A DNA stretch of 8,776 nt from Acidobacteriota bacterium (lineage in GTDB: Bacteria; Acidobacteriota; Vicinamibacteria; Marinacidobacterales; SMYC01). Location of the stretch: NCBI GenBank assembly GCA_029263435.1, contig JAJCXL010000187.1, forward strand, positions 1 through 8,776. The letters run 5' to 3'. Below are positions 1 through 6,731 of the stretch, one piece after another. The notes below the pieces were generated by a model. That model saw only the letters and a list, made by a program, of their open reading frames with translations, was not told where the DNA came from and ran no database searches. The stretch's first letter is position 1. Every line of letters starts with the position of its first letter. Both the position numbers and the translations under genes were made by a program.

Positions 1-501
1 GGCTCCAAGATCGAAGCCTACCCCCAATTTTCATCCCCGGGAGGCGGTGCGGGGGGCACCTCCCGGGGCTGGCGTCGAGATTGGGGAGCGACGCCAAAAT
101 GCGTTCTCGACAACCTGTATTAGCAAGCATTGTGCCACCCCCTCGCATATTTTCTGGGACGCATTTGTTATCAATGGGTTACGTCGATTTCGGGCTCACG
201 ACGCGCACCCAACACTCCCGCAAAAGGTTAAAGTTTGAAATCCATCGCAAATTTTGCACGTTTAAAAATGAAATGAATCTCTCATCGGAGCTGGCACTTG
301 GCCACGCGGTGCTGTTGGGTCGCTGGCGCCTCTATCCCCTCGGTCGTTTTCGGCGCGACCTCTCCCCTCGGCGCTGCCCGAAGCCCGGTATTTCTCCGCG
401 GGCCGACAAACGTCGTTCCAATGAGCCCCCACTTTGCTACCATTGAAGAACACGAACCAAAATCCAAATCTATCTTCAGGTCGTTTGCTGGACCATCTCC
501 C
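1..501. other. Leader region without a convincing gene
   Basis: No ORF here has convincing coding character. The short open frames read as arginine/proline-rich shadows. The region holds two adjacent hairpins (35-95), a weaker inverted repeat (342-346 with 356-360), and an AT-richer stretch at about 220-280. That stretch has a TTGAAA at 235-240 but no TATAAT-like box at normal spacing, so I do not call a promoter. The reading frame of the downstream DUF4388 gene stays open back to a TTG at 298, and ATG codons occur at 421 and 502. GC at third positions in 421-501 is clearly lower than in the rest of the gene, which argues that most of this stretch is untranslated. Confidence 0.6.
35..95. repeat. 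Two tandem GC-rich inverted repeats (hairpins)
   Basis: The first hairpin has perfect 10-base arms, 35-44 (CCCCGGGAGG) and 59-68 (CCTCCCGGGG). It can also fold with an inner GGTGC/GCACC stem (46-50 with 56-60) and a five-G loop. The second has perfect 7-base arms, 71-77 (GGCGTCG) and 89-95 (CGACGCC), around an 11-base loop. Neither is followed by a T-run on either strand, so they do not look like classical intrinsic terminators. They may mark the 3' end of a gene left of the window or a structured leader. The function is unknown. Confidence 0.55.
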
Positions 502-2067
502 ATGAACCAGCAGGTTTCTGACACTTTCAAAAAACTCTACTTCGGCAAGCGTACGGGCGTCTTGACGTGCGAGTCCGACTCCGTCAAACGAGCGGTCTAC
601 TTTCAGTCGGGCTTCGTCGTCGGCGCGTGGTCGAACGATCCCGAGGATCGCTTGGGTGAGGTGATGATCCGTGAGGGTCGGATCACTCGCGAGCAGATCG
701 AAGACGCGTCCCAGTTCATCAAGAGTGGTTGGAAGCTGGGCGAGATCCTCGCAGAGCTGGGCTTCATCGAAGAGCACGAGATCGAGGCCTTCGTTCGAAA
801 GCAACTGCTGGACATCACTTGCATGCAATTGGTGACACCGCCTCGGCGGCTCGCTTTTACCACCTCTAGCGAAGTCGACCGTTTTCTTTCCGCGACGATC
901 TCGGTCGCCGATATTCTTCTCGAAGCGGTGCGAAGAAGTCCCGACTCCGTCGCGAGAGCCGAAAAGCTCATCGAAGAAGACCTCAAGCTCGGCTTTCCCT
1001 CCGATCCGCTCAAGCGCTTCCAGGATGTCCACTTGACGCCGGAAGACGCATTCGTGCTCTCGCGCGTCGACGGCACTCAAAAGGTCGCGGACATCCTCTC
1101 GGTGAGCCCTGTCTCAGACGAGGAGACGGCGCTGACGTTAGTAGGGCTGCTCGAAGCCGGGCTCATCGAACCGAGCGGCACCGGTGTCGCGCCTCCGTCG
1201 TCGCCGTCCGTTGCGCCGGCATCGTCGTCGTCCGCGACGTCACCGCCGGCCGGAGCCGCACCCGCGCCTTCCCCGGATCCCGTGCTCCCCGAACGTTCGG
1301 AGATCGAGCACGGGTCCGAAAGCTCCAGCGACGACGGGCCACCGATCGATACCAGCCAGACCATCCAGCACGAGAGAAGAGAAGAGCAAGAGCGCGCAGC
1401 CATCGAACTGCTCTATCAGGAGATCCAGTTTCAGGATCACTGGCAGGTATTGAACGTCGAGCGTGATTGTTCCGCGTCGCTCATCAAGGAAGCGTTCTTC
1501 CGCGGCGCGAAGAAATACCATCCGGACCGGTTCCGCTCCATTACCGAGCCGGAGTTTCAGGAGAAACTCTCTTTCGTCTTTCGACGATTCTCCGAAGCCT
1601 ATGAGACCTTGGGCTCCGAGGCAGAACGGGAGAGCTACGAGAAGCTCTGCGCGAAGGAAGAACGATACGCGGAGGACGGGCCCATTGGCGGACCTTCAGA
1701 AGGAGGCGCCACGGTCATGTCCTCTCGGGCCAAGGTCGATGAGGCCGCGGGTCTCGAGCGACGTGCGACCGAAGCTTTTGATTCCGGTGACTACTGGAGC
1801 TGCATCGAGCTGTGCCGACAATGCATCGACTTGGCTCCGGACATCGCAGTGCACTACAACCTCCTCGGTCGGTCGCTCGCCAAGAACCCGAAGTGGCGGA
1901 AGGACGCAGAGAAGAATTTGAAGATCGCGATGAACCTCGACCCGTTCAACGCGACGTTCGTCTTGGAGCTCGCGAAATTCTATGAGCGGGAAGGCCTGCA
2001 TCTGAGGGCCCAGCGCGCGCTCGAGCGCGCTCAATCGATCGACCCGAGCGTTCAGAGTGAGCCCTAA
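502..2067 (+). CDS. DUF4388 (PATAN-like) / J-domain / TPR protein
   Basis: This is a multidomain, probably cytoplasmic protein of 521 residues. Residues about 5-110 resemble DUF4388/PATAN, with the pattern KRTGVLTCE followed by a YFQSGFVVGAW strand. About 170-225 is a winged-helix-like segment common in DUF4388 proteins. A Pro/Ser/Ala-rich linker runs from about 226 to 285. A J-domain lies at about 312-383, with the HPD tripeptide intact at 340-342 (bases 1519-1527), so stimulation of an Hsp70 (DnaK) ATPase is plausible. TPR-like helices fill about 415-521. No signal peptide or membrane segment is visible. DUF4388 proteins of this kind are typical of delta-proteobacterial and acidobacterial genomes and are linked to signalling or gliding complexes. 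The actual client is unknown. The start is uncertain: I chose ATG 502 because it immediately precedes the recognisable domain, and ATG 421 or TTG 298 are in-frame alternatives. The stop lies 15 bp from the convergent regulator gene. Confidence 0.85.
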   Translation: MNQQVSDTFKKLYFGKRTGVLTCESDSVKRAVYFQSGFVVGAWSNDPEDRLGEVMIREGRITREQIEDASQFIKSGWKLGEILAELGFIEEHEIEAFVRKQLLDITCMQLVTPPRRLAFTTSSEVDRFLSATISVADILLEAVRRSPDSVARAEKLIEEDLKLGFPSDPLKRFQDVHLTPEDAFVLSRVDGTQKVADILSVSPVSDEETALTLVGLLEAGLIEPSGTGVAPPSSPSVAPASSSSATSPPAGAAPAPSPDPVLPERSEIEHGSESSSDDGPPIDTSQTIQHERREEQERAAIELLYQEIQFQDHWQVLNVERDCSASLIKEAFFRGAKKYHPDRFRSITEPEFQEKLSFVFRRFSEAYETLGSEAERESYEKLCAKEERYAEDGPIGGPSEGGATVMSSRAKVDEAAGLERRATEAFDSGDYWSCIELCRQCIDLAPDIAVHYNLLGRSLAKNPKWRKDAEKNLKIAMNLDPFNATFVLELAKFYEREGLHLRAQRALERAQSIDPSVQSEP

Positions 2068-2082
2068 TCGGCACCAGTTTCG

Positions 2083-3483
2083 CTAGCTCTGTTTCTCGTA
2101 CAACTTGAGCTTTCGCCACAGCGTGGCGGTCGTGATGCCGAGCCTCTTCGCCGTGTTCTTACGGCTGCGCTCGCATTCGGCGAGAACCTCGAGAATGTAC
2201 TCTTTTTCGAGCTCCGCGAGGGTGAGTGAGCTCTTGCGCCCCCGGTCGATGAGACGATCTTCTTTGCGCGCGGTCTCGGTAAACGGCAAGTCGTCGAGGC
2301 CGATCACTCCGTCGCGATCGAGTGCCGAGGCGCGCTCGATCACGTTCTCCAGCTCGCGTACATTGCCTCGCCACTCATGCTTCATCAGCGCTTCGATCGC
2401 TCGAGGCGAGATCGCGAACGGCTGAGCACGCCCCATCCGGCTCGCGATCCGTTTGACGAAATGTTGCACGAGCGGGGGGATGTCTTCGGGTCTCCGTCGC
2501 AACGGGGGAAGCTGGATCGGAATGACGTTGAGACGATAGAAGAGATCCTCGCGGAATTCACCTTCGCTCACGCTCTTCTCCAAATCTCTATTCGTCGCGG
2601 CGACGATACGTACGTCCAGATTTCGGCTGGCGGTAGTGCCGACCCGGCGCACCTCTCCGTCTTGCAAGAAGCGCAACATCTTGACTTGAGCCATTGGGGT
2701 CAGCTCCCCGACCTCGTCGAGAAAGGCGGTGCCGCCATGCGCCTCGTCGAACAGGCCGCGCTTGTCCGCGTGAGCGCCGGTAAAAGCGCCTTTGGTATGG
2801 CCGAAGAGCTCACTTTCTTGCAGGTTGTCGGGGATGGCGCCGCAATTGACGACGACGAGAGGCTTGTCGTTGCGTGAGGAAAGATTGTGCAGCGCCCGAG
2901 TGACGACCTCTTTTCCGGTGCCGCTCTCGCCGGTGATGAGAATGGTGGAGTCGAGCCGTGCCACTTGGTCGACCATCTTGAAAACGTCCTGCATCGAGGG
3001 CGAGGCGCAGACGACCCCTTCAAAGGGATCTTTGTCACGCACGACTTCCTCGAGCTGCTTCACTCGCTTAGCCAACCCGCGGCGTTCGAGTGCGCGCTCG
3101 GCGACGAGAGTGAGCTCCTCCGGCTGAAAGGGCTTGGTGAGATAGTCATAGGCCCCCGATTTGATCGCGTCGACTGCGCCTTCGATCGTGCCGTAAGCCG
3201 TCATGACCACTACTTCCGTATCGGGAAAAAGCTCCTTGGATCGACGTAGCAGCTCGATACCGTTCATACCGTCCAAGCGGAGATCGGTGACGATGAGATC
3301 GAAGGGTGAGACGGCGAGCATTTCGAGCGCTCGTTCTCCGCTCTCGGCAGAGTCGACGCGATACCCTTCGCGACGAAAGGTGATCACCATGGACTCCCGA
3401 ATCGGGGCCTGGTCGTCGACCACGAGGACGGAGACGGCGTCTAGGGTAGGGTCAGGGACGGGACTCGATCGGTTTACGCGCAT
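2083..3483 (-). CDS. NtrC-family sigma-54-dependent response regulator
   Basis: This is a 466-residue transcription activator of sigma-54 promoters, controlled by phosphorylation. The receiver domain (about 17-130) has acidic residues D23/D24, phosphoacceptor D67, T95 and K117. The AAA+ domain (about 158-385) has Walker A GESGTGKE at 185-192, the sigma-54-contacting GAFTGA loop at 232-237, Walker B GGTAFLDE at 250-257, and a conserved FREDLFYRLNV segment at 310-320. The C-terminal Fis-type helix-turn-helix is at about 420-466. Length and order match the NtrC/AtoC group, and all key residues are present. The ATG at 3483 lies inside the end of the upstream kinase gene, a 32-bp overlap, so the two are almost certainly cotranscribed and form a cognate pair. 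No strong Shine-Dalgarno is seen, so translational coupling is likely. The target genes are unknown. Confidence 0.96.
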   Translation of the reverse strand: MRVNRSSPVPDPTLDAVSVLVVDDQAPIRESMVITFRREGYRVDSAESGERALEMLAVSPFDLIVTDLRLDGMNGIELLRRSKELFPDTEVVVMTAYGTIEGAVDAIKSGAYDYLTKPFQPEELTLVAERALERRGLAKRVKQLEEVVRDKDPFEGVVCASPSMQDVFKMVDQVARLDSTILITGESGTGKEVVTRALHNLSSRNDKPLVVVNCGAIPDNLQESELFGHTKGAFTGAHADKRGLFDEAHGGTAFLDEVGELTPMAQVKMLRFLQDGEVRRVGTTASRNLDVRIVAATNRDLEKSVSEGEFREDLFYRLNVIPIQLPPLRRRPEDIPPLVQHFVKRIASRMGRAQPFAISPRAIEALMKHEWRGNVRELENVIERASALDRDGVIGLDDLPFTETARKEDRLIDRGRKSSLTLAELEKEYILEVLAECERSRKNTAKRLGITTATLWRKLKLYEKQS

Positions 3484-4708
3484 TTGAACTCGTCTCTGAG
3501 CTCATCGGGAATCGCAGACGGAAAGAACTACCGCGGCCCTCCTGGCTCTCGACCGTGACCTCGCCACCGTGTGACTCGACGACCCTTTGGACGATGGCGA
3601 GCCCCAAGCCGGTTCCGTCTGCCTTCGTGGTATGAAATGGCTCGAATATCTTGTCGGCCTCGTCGTCTCTTATCCCTTTCCCGGAATCCGTCACGGTGAC
3701 TTCGAGGAAATCGTCCCTCGCGGATCGCGCGGCGGAGACCAGGAGTTGTCCGCCCGCCGGCATCGCTTCGACGGCGTTGACGATCAAGTTCCAAAGCGCT
3801 TCTCGGGTTTGGGCGGAATCGAGAGCCACTTCCGGCAAATCCGGTTCGTAGTATTTCTCGATCCGTATCGCGGATCGCTCGGCTTGCTCCTGCGAGAGGA
3901 GCAATAGCAAATCATCGAGCACGTGAGTGATCTGTTCTTTGGCCTTGTGGATCGGTCTCGGCCGAGCGAAACGCAGGAAATCGGCGATGATGCCTTCGAG
4001 ACGCTGGGACTCGGCACTCACGACCTCCATGAGTCTCTTGTCGTCCCCGGTGAGATCGAGGTCGCGCCGCAACACCCCCACTGAGTTCGAGATCGCACCG
4101 AGCGGGTTGCGGATCTCGTGGGCGATCTGAGCAGCGAGCTCTCCTACTGCAGCGAGTCGCTCCGAGCGGATGAGCTTCTCCTGGGTCTGCTTGAGCTCGT
4201 CATAGGCCCGGCGAGTCTCCTGGAAGAGCTCTCGATAGCGTTTTTCGGACTCTCGTAGCCTCTCGGTACGTTCCCGGACCTTGCGCTCGAGCGAGCGCTG
4301 GTAGTCTTCGTTCTCCGCCTCGAGCCGGCGTTTCTCGCGCAGGAGGGAGTTACGCTCCGAGGCGCGCTGGACGACCGCGAGCAGTGCTTGAGTCGTGACC
4401 GGTTTGGTGAGGTAGTCGTAAGCTCCCTCTTTGAGGGCCGAAACGGCCGATGAGAGGTCGGGATGCCCCGTGACCATGACGACGCTCATGGTCTCGTCAT
4501 GCTCCGCGGCGTAGCGGAGCAGAGATAGACCGCTTTCTTGCGGCAGCATAAGATCCGTCAGAGCGACGTCGAAGCGCGTGTCGTTCAGATATTCCTTGGC
4601 GTCGCTGAAGCTCTCGGCCACCACGACATCGTGGCCCGAAAGCTCGAGCACGTCTCGGAACGTCTGGCGGATGGTCTCCTCGTCGTCAACGATCAGTATC
4701 GATGGCAC
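3452..4708 (-). CDS. Soluble receiver-histidine kinase (REC-HisKA-HATPase)
   Basis: This is a 418-residue kinase with an N-terminal receiver instead of a sensor domain. The receiver (about 3-118) has D8/D9, phosphoacceptor D52, T80 and K102. A charged coiled-coil (about 118-185) links it to HisKA, with the phosphorylated H197 in AHEIRNP. The ATPase domain shows the N-box (N307, N311), the G1 box DSGKGI starting at D341, the F-box EPFHTTK at 356-362, and the G2 box GTGLGLAIV at 365-373. There are no transmembrane helices, so it is cytosolic. It begins with GTG (4706-4708). The immediate downstream partner is the overlapping NtrC-type regulator. The architecture implies phosphoryl input from a separate kinase or a phosphorylation-gated activity, then transfer to the regulator (inference). 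It is transcribed divergently from the selenoperoxidase gene, with 79 bp between starts. Confidence 0.95.
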   Translation of the reverse strand: MPSILIVDDEETIRQTFRDVLELSGHDVVVAESFSDAKEYLNDTRFDVALTDLMLPQESGLSLLRYAAEHDETMSVVMVTGHPDLSSAVSALKEGAYDYLTKPVTTQALLAVVQRASERNSLLREKRRLEAENEDYQRSLERKVRERTERLRESEKRYRELFQETRRAYDELKQTQEKLIRSERLAAVGELAAQIAHEIRNPLGAISNSVGVLRRDLDLTGDDKRLMEVVSAESQRLEGIIADFLRFARPRPIHKAKEQITHVLDDLLLLLSQEQAERSAIRIEKYYEPDLPEVALDSAQTREALWNLIVNAVEAMPAGGQLLVSAARSARDDFLEVTVTDSGKGIRDDEADKIFEPFHTTKADGTGLGLAIVQRVVESHGGEVTVESQEGRGSSFRLRFPMSSETSSNARKPIESRP

Positions 4709-4729
4709 GGGTCGATCCGTTCACTCGTT

Positions 4730-4779
4730 AAAGGAAAAGAGTAGCATCTCGCGAGAGGGCGACGCAAAGAAAGGAAAAG
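4730..4779. repeat. 10-bp direct repeat AAAGGAAAAG, 40-bp period
   Basis: AAAGGAAAAG occurs at 4730-4739 and again at 4770-4779, exactly 40 bp apart, inside the divergent intergenic region. The second copy is part of the ribosome-binding sequence of the selenoperoxidase gene. The first has no start codon after it. It could be a regulator site or simply purine-rich sequence that recurs by chance. Confidence 0.35.
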
Positions 4780-4780
4780 G
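4771..4780 (+). promoter_or_regulatory. Ribosome-binding site of the selenoperoxidase gene
   Basis: The purine tract AAGGAAAAGG ends 7 bases before the ATG at 4788. This is the clearest Shine-Dalgarno-like sequence in the window and supports the start. It also argues that the upstream half is genuinely translated. Confidence 0.6.
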
Positions 4781-4787
4781 TTGAGCC

Positions 4788-5342
4788 ATGGCTTGGATCC
4801 GAACGGTCTCGGAAGACGAAGCGACGGGGGATGTGGCGCGTCAGTATGAGGCCGCGCGCCGCAGAGCAGGGAAGGTCTACCAAGTTGTCAAGATACACAG
4901 CTTGCGCCCGGAGATCATGCGCACGTTCATGGAGCTTTACATCAAGCTGATGCACGGGGAGTCCGGTCTCAGCCGAATGGAGCGCGAGGCCGTCGCGACG
5001 GTGGTGTCTCGCATCAACCAGTGTCACTACTGAACGGAGGCTCACGGGGAGGATCTCCGTGCCGCCTGCTGCGATGACACTCTCGTGCACGCGATCAAGG
5101 AGGATCCTCGCGGTGCGGCGCTACCCCCGCGCACGCGCGAGATCGTCGACTTCGCGATTCGGCTCACCGAGACACCGGCCGCCACCGACCGTGCGGCCCT
5201 CGATCGATTGCGGGCGCACGGGCTCTCTGATGAAGACTTGTTGATGCTGGTCCATATCATCGGCTACTTCAATCACATCAACCGCATCGCGGATGCGCTC
5301 GGACTGGATATCGAGGACGATATGCCGCCGTCCCCCTATTGA
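4788..5342 (+). CDS. AhpD-like selenoprotein peroxidase (Sec at codon 82)
   Basis: Read through the in-frame TGA at 5031-5033, this is a 184-residue member of the AhpD/carboxymuconolactone decarboxylase superfamily. It is closest in pattern to the 'uncharacterized peroxidase-related' group, which is about this length. Such proteins reduce hydroperoxides through a redox-active CxxC. The active site reads E67, then C79-H-Y-U82, then H86. It matches E-X11-C-X2-C-X3-H of AhpD, with Sec replacing the second Cys. The final family histidine (H-X9-H) is not present; position 96 is Asp. The C-terminal half carries the typical second helical repeat, ending in a YFNHINRIADALG segment (about 161-173). 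No signal peptide is seen, so it is cytosolic. A conventional caller would report 81- and 85-codon ORFs (4788-5033 and 5085-5342). A SECIS-like hairpin follows the TGA. The alternative is a nonsense-mutated pseudogene, which the hairpin and undamaged downstream frame make less likely. Confidence 0.88.
5031..5033 (+). other. Predicted selenocysteine UGA codon
   Basis: This TGA is codon 82 counted from ATG 4788. It sits where AhpD-family proteins have the second Cys of CxxC, followed three residues later by the conserved His. The frame stays open for 103 more codons, all family-like. A Cys-to-Sec exchange at a catalytic redox Cys is the usual signature of a bacterial selenoprotein. Confidence 0.85.
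5039..5063 (+). promoter_or_regulatory. Bacterial SECIS-like hairpin after the Sec codon
   Basis: The bases after the TGA fold by eye as follows. The upper stem is GGAG 5048-5051 with CTCC 5055-5058. A two-G bulge on the 5' side follows (5046-5047). The middle stem is CAC 5043-5045 with GTG 5059-5061. After a CT bulge (5041-5042) comes a lower stem, GG 5039-5040 with CC 5062-5063. The apical loop is GAT (5052-5054), with G at its first position. Eighteen bases separate the TGA from the loop. Bacterial SECIS elements, which recruit SelB, have a small loop with a G among its first bases, a 5'-side bulge and this kind of spacing. A competing 6-bp pairing is ACGGAG 5034-5039 with CTCCGT 5055-5060. 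Confidence 0.75.
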
Positions 5343-5361
5343 ATGACGACGACGCTGCCTC

Positions 5362-6027
5362 TCAGTTGACCGACGGGTCTTCGGGTTTGAAATGGCGGTA
5401 GCGAGCGAGCTGCTCCCAAAACGCCAGTCGTTCGTCGATGAGCTCGATGAGCTGTCGGGCGCGTTTCGCGAGGTCGTCCTCTTCGAGCAGGGCTTGCTTC
5501 AGCGAGACCGTGATATCGATGCGGCCGCAGATACGATTCACGATGTCCTCGAGAGCCGAGCCCATGGACCCTCGATCGGGGTTTTGCCCGCTCGCCGCGA
5601 GCAGCTTGGACCAGGTGGCGGTGAGTCTCTCTTTGAGCGCGGTCGCGACATCGGCGTCGTCCACCCCACGCTCCGGAGCGGGTTCGATAAGACGCACTCG
5701 ATAGAGGATTCCGCCGGGGTGCTCGGATTCTCCGGGAGATAGTGGAAGCAAGCGCACCCGGCGCTCGCCTCTCAATACGATGTCATAGCGGCCATCTTCG
5801 AGCTCGGTATGCTCGACGACCCGCCCTAGGGTGGCGATCTCGTGAATCGGGGGATCTCCCTCATAGTCGTGCTCGTACCCCGGACGGAGCAGGGCCATCA
5901 CGAGGTTGCCACTCCCCGCGACGACGTCTTTGCCGAGCTGTCGATAGCGGGGCTCGAACAAGTGGAGGGCGATCTCGACCTTCGGGAACAGCACGACTTC
6001 AGGGAGCGGAAAGACGGGGACGTTCAC
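5362..6027 (-). CDS. Lon N-terminal (substrate-binding) domain protein
   Basis: This 221-residue protein consists essentially of the LON substrate-binding domain without the AAA+ or protease parts of Lon. The family opening is clear: VPVFPLPEVVLFP at 3-15, then LHLFEPRYRQL at about 21-31. A beta-rich core follows, with GRVVEHTELEDGRYDIVLRG (about 88-107), where the domain typically reads G..a.I.....l.dGry.i.l.G. The C-terminal third (about 125-215) is helical and carries the recurrent motif LKQALLEEDDLAKRARQLI. Stand-alone LON-domain proteins are widespread, and their role (substrate or adaptor binding) is poorly defined. The start is a GTG at 6025-6027, overlapping the stop of the HAD gene by 4 bp, so the two are translationally coupled. 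It ends 19 bp from the convergent selenoperoxidase stop. There is no signal peptide. Confidence 0.9.
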   Translation of the reverse strand: MNVPVFPLPEVVLFPKVEIALHLFEPRYRQLGKDVVAGSGNLVMALLRPGYEHDYEGDPPIHEIATLGRVVEHTELEDGRYDIVLRGERRVRLLPLSPGESEHPGGILYRVRLIEPAPERGVDDADVATALKERLTATWSKLLAASGQNPDRGSMGSALEDIVNRICGRIDITVSLKQALLEEDDLAKRARQLIELIDERLAFWEQLARYRHFKPEDPSVN

Positions 6028-6680
6028 GTCGCGCTCGCGACGAGAGCCGGAAGCTCTCGCAAGTCGTCAATGAGAAAGTCGGGAGTGAGAGGAGGCTCTG
6101 CCCGGGGTCCAATCCCGTAAGACACCAAGCAGAATGTCATTCCCAGGTTCTGCGCGGTCTCGAGATCGACTTTGGAGTCGCCTACGAACAGAGCGTCTTC
6201 GAGCGGCGTCCGGCTCTGTTCCAAGAGGTGCGCGAGGCCGACGGGGTCGGGCTTCTTGCGAGCGAATGAATCCCCTCCGTACACCGCGAAGAAATAGGCG
6301 CGGAGGTCGAGGCCTTCGAGGATCAGGAGGCTCTCTCGAACGGGTTTGTTGGTCAGGACGGCGAGCTCGATGCCGGCACCCTCGAGCTGCTTCAACCCGG
6401 GCACGACCCCTGGATAGGCGCGGGTGTTGTCGAGCAGCCGCCTTCGATAGATGTCTCGATAGCGCTCGACCGTTTGCGCTAACTCCTGCGGGTCGAGAGT
6501 AGGGATGGCCCTCGCGATGAGCGAGGAGATGCCGTCTCCCACGAAGCTCTCGATGGTCGGGACGGGGAGCGGCTCGAGAGCGAGAACGTCCCGGAGCTCG
6601 TTGACGGAAAGCGCGATATCGGTTGCGGAGTCGATCAAGGTGCCGTCCAAGTCGAAGACGATGAGCTTCATGCTAGCCAT
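6024..6680 (-). CDS. gph: HAD hydrolase, phosphoglycolate phosphatase-like
   Basis: This is a 218-residue HAD-superfamily subclass I phosphatase. The likely reaction is hydrolysis of 2-phosphoglycolate, a by-product of DNA 3'-end repair or oxygenase activity, to glycolate. All four HAD motifs are present: motif I FDLDGT with nucleophile D10 and acid/base D12, motif II with T110 in VLTNKP, motif III with K142 in KKPDP, and motif IV GDSKVD with D167 and D171. A helical cap lies between about 18 and 90. Length and cap match Gph/PGP, but related HADs such as pyrophosphatases share this pattern, so substrate assignment is moderate. Two ATG starts are possible, 6680 and 6671. The second (MKLIVFDLDG) is the more family-typical start, and neither has a strong ribosome site. 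The gene is cotranscribed with the downstream Lon-domain gene. Confidence 0.88.
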   Translation of the reverse strand: MASMKLIVFDLDGTLIDSATDIALSVNELRDVLALEPLPVPTIESFVGDGISSLIARAIPTLDPQELAQTVERYRDIYRRRLLDNTRAYPGVVPGLKQLEGAGIELAVLTNKPVRESLLILEGLDLRAYFFAVYGGDSFARKKPDPVGLAHLLEQSRTPLEDALFVGDSKVDLETAQNLGMTFCLVSYGIGPRAEPPLTPDFLIDDLRELPALVASAT

Positions 6681-6731
6681 TCTAGCGAACTGAGCGGCCG
6701 GGCTCGGTCCTCCCGGTTGCGGCTCTCCTCG

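Noticed and set aside
292..307. Sigma-54 promoter: TGGCAC at 292-297 matches the -24 half
   Set aside because: The downstream GC falls one base too far (11 rather than 10 bases after GG) and TTGC is absent.
262..1080. Long minus-strand ORF of 272 codons opposite the DUF4388 gene
   Set aside because: It is antisense to a gene with clear domains. The translation has no recognisable motif, and the frame is open because of GC-biased codon use.
2015..2030. Perfect 16-bp palindrome near the end of the J-domain/TPR gene
   Set aside because: It is inside coding sequence for an Arg/Ala/Leu/Glu-rich TPR helix, where GC-rich codons readily give such symmetry. There is no T-run after it.
2377..2877. 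Plus-strand ORF of 166 codons opposite the NtrC-type regulator
   Set aside because: It is antisense to the AAA+ domain, whose motifs are intact, and the ORF has no family features.
4788..5033. Free-standing 81-residue protein, with a second 85-residue protein at 5085-5342
   Set aside because: Each is half of one AhpD-like fold in the same frame. The break falls inside the catalytic CxxC, and the second ORF has no ribosome-binding site of its own before ATG 5085.
4788..5342. Pseudogene caused by a nonsense mutation
   Set aside because: The TGA is exactly at the catalytic Cys column and is followed by a SECIS-like hairpin. The rest of the frame shows no frameshift or decay. It stays the main alternative if no Sec machinery exists.
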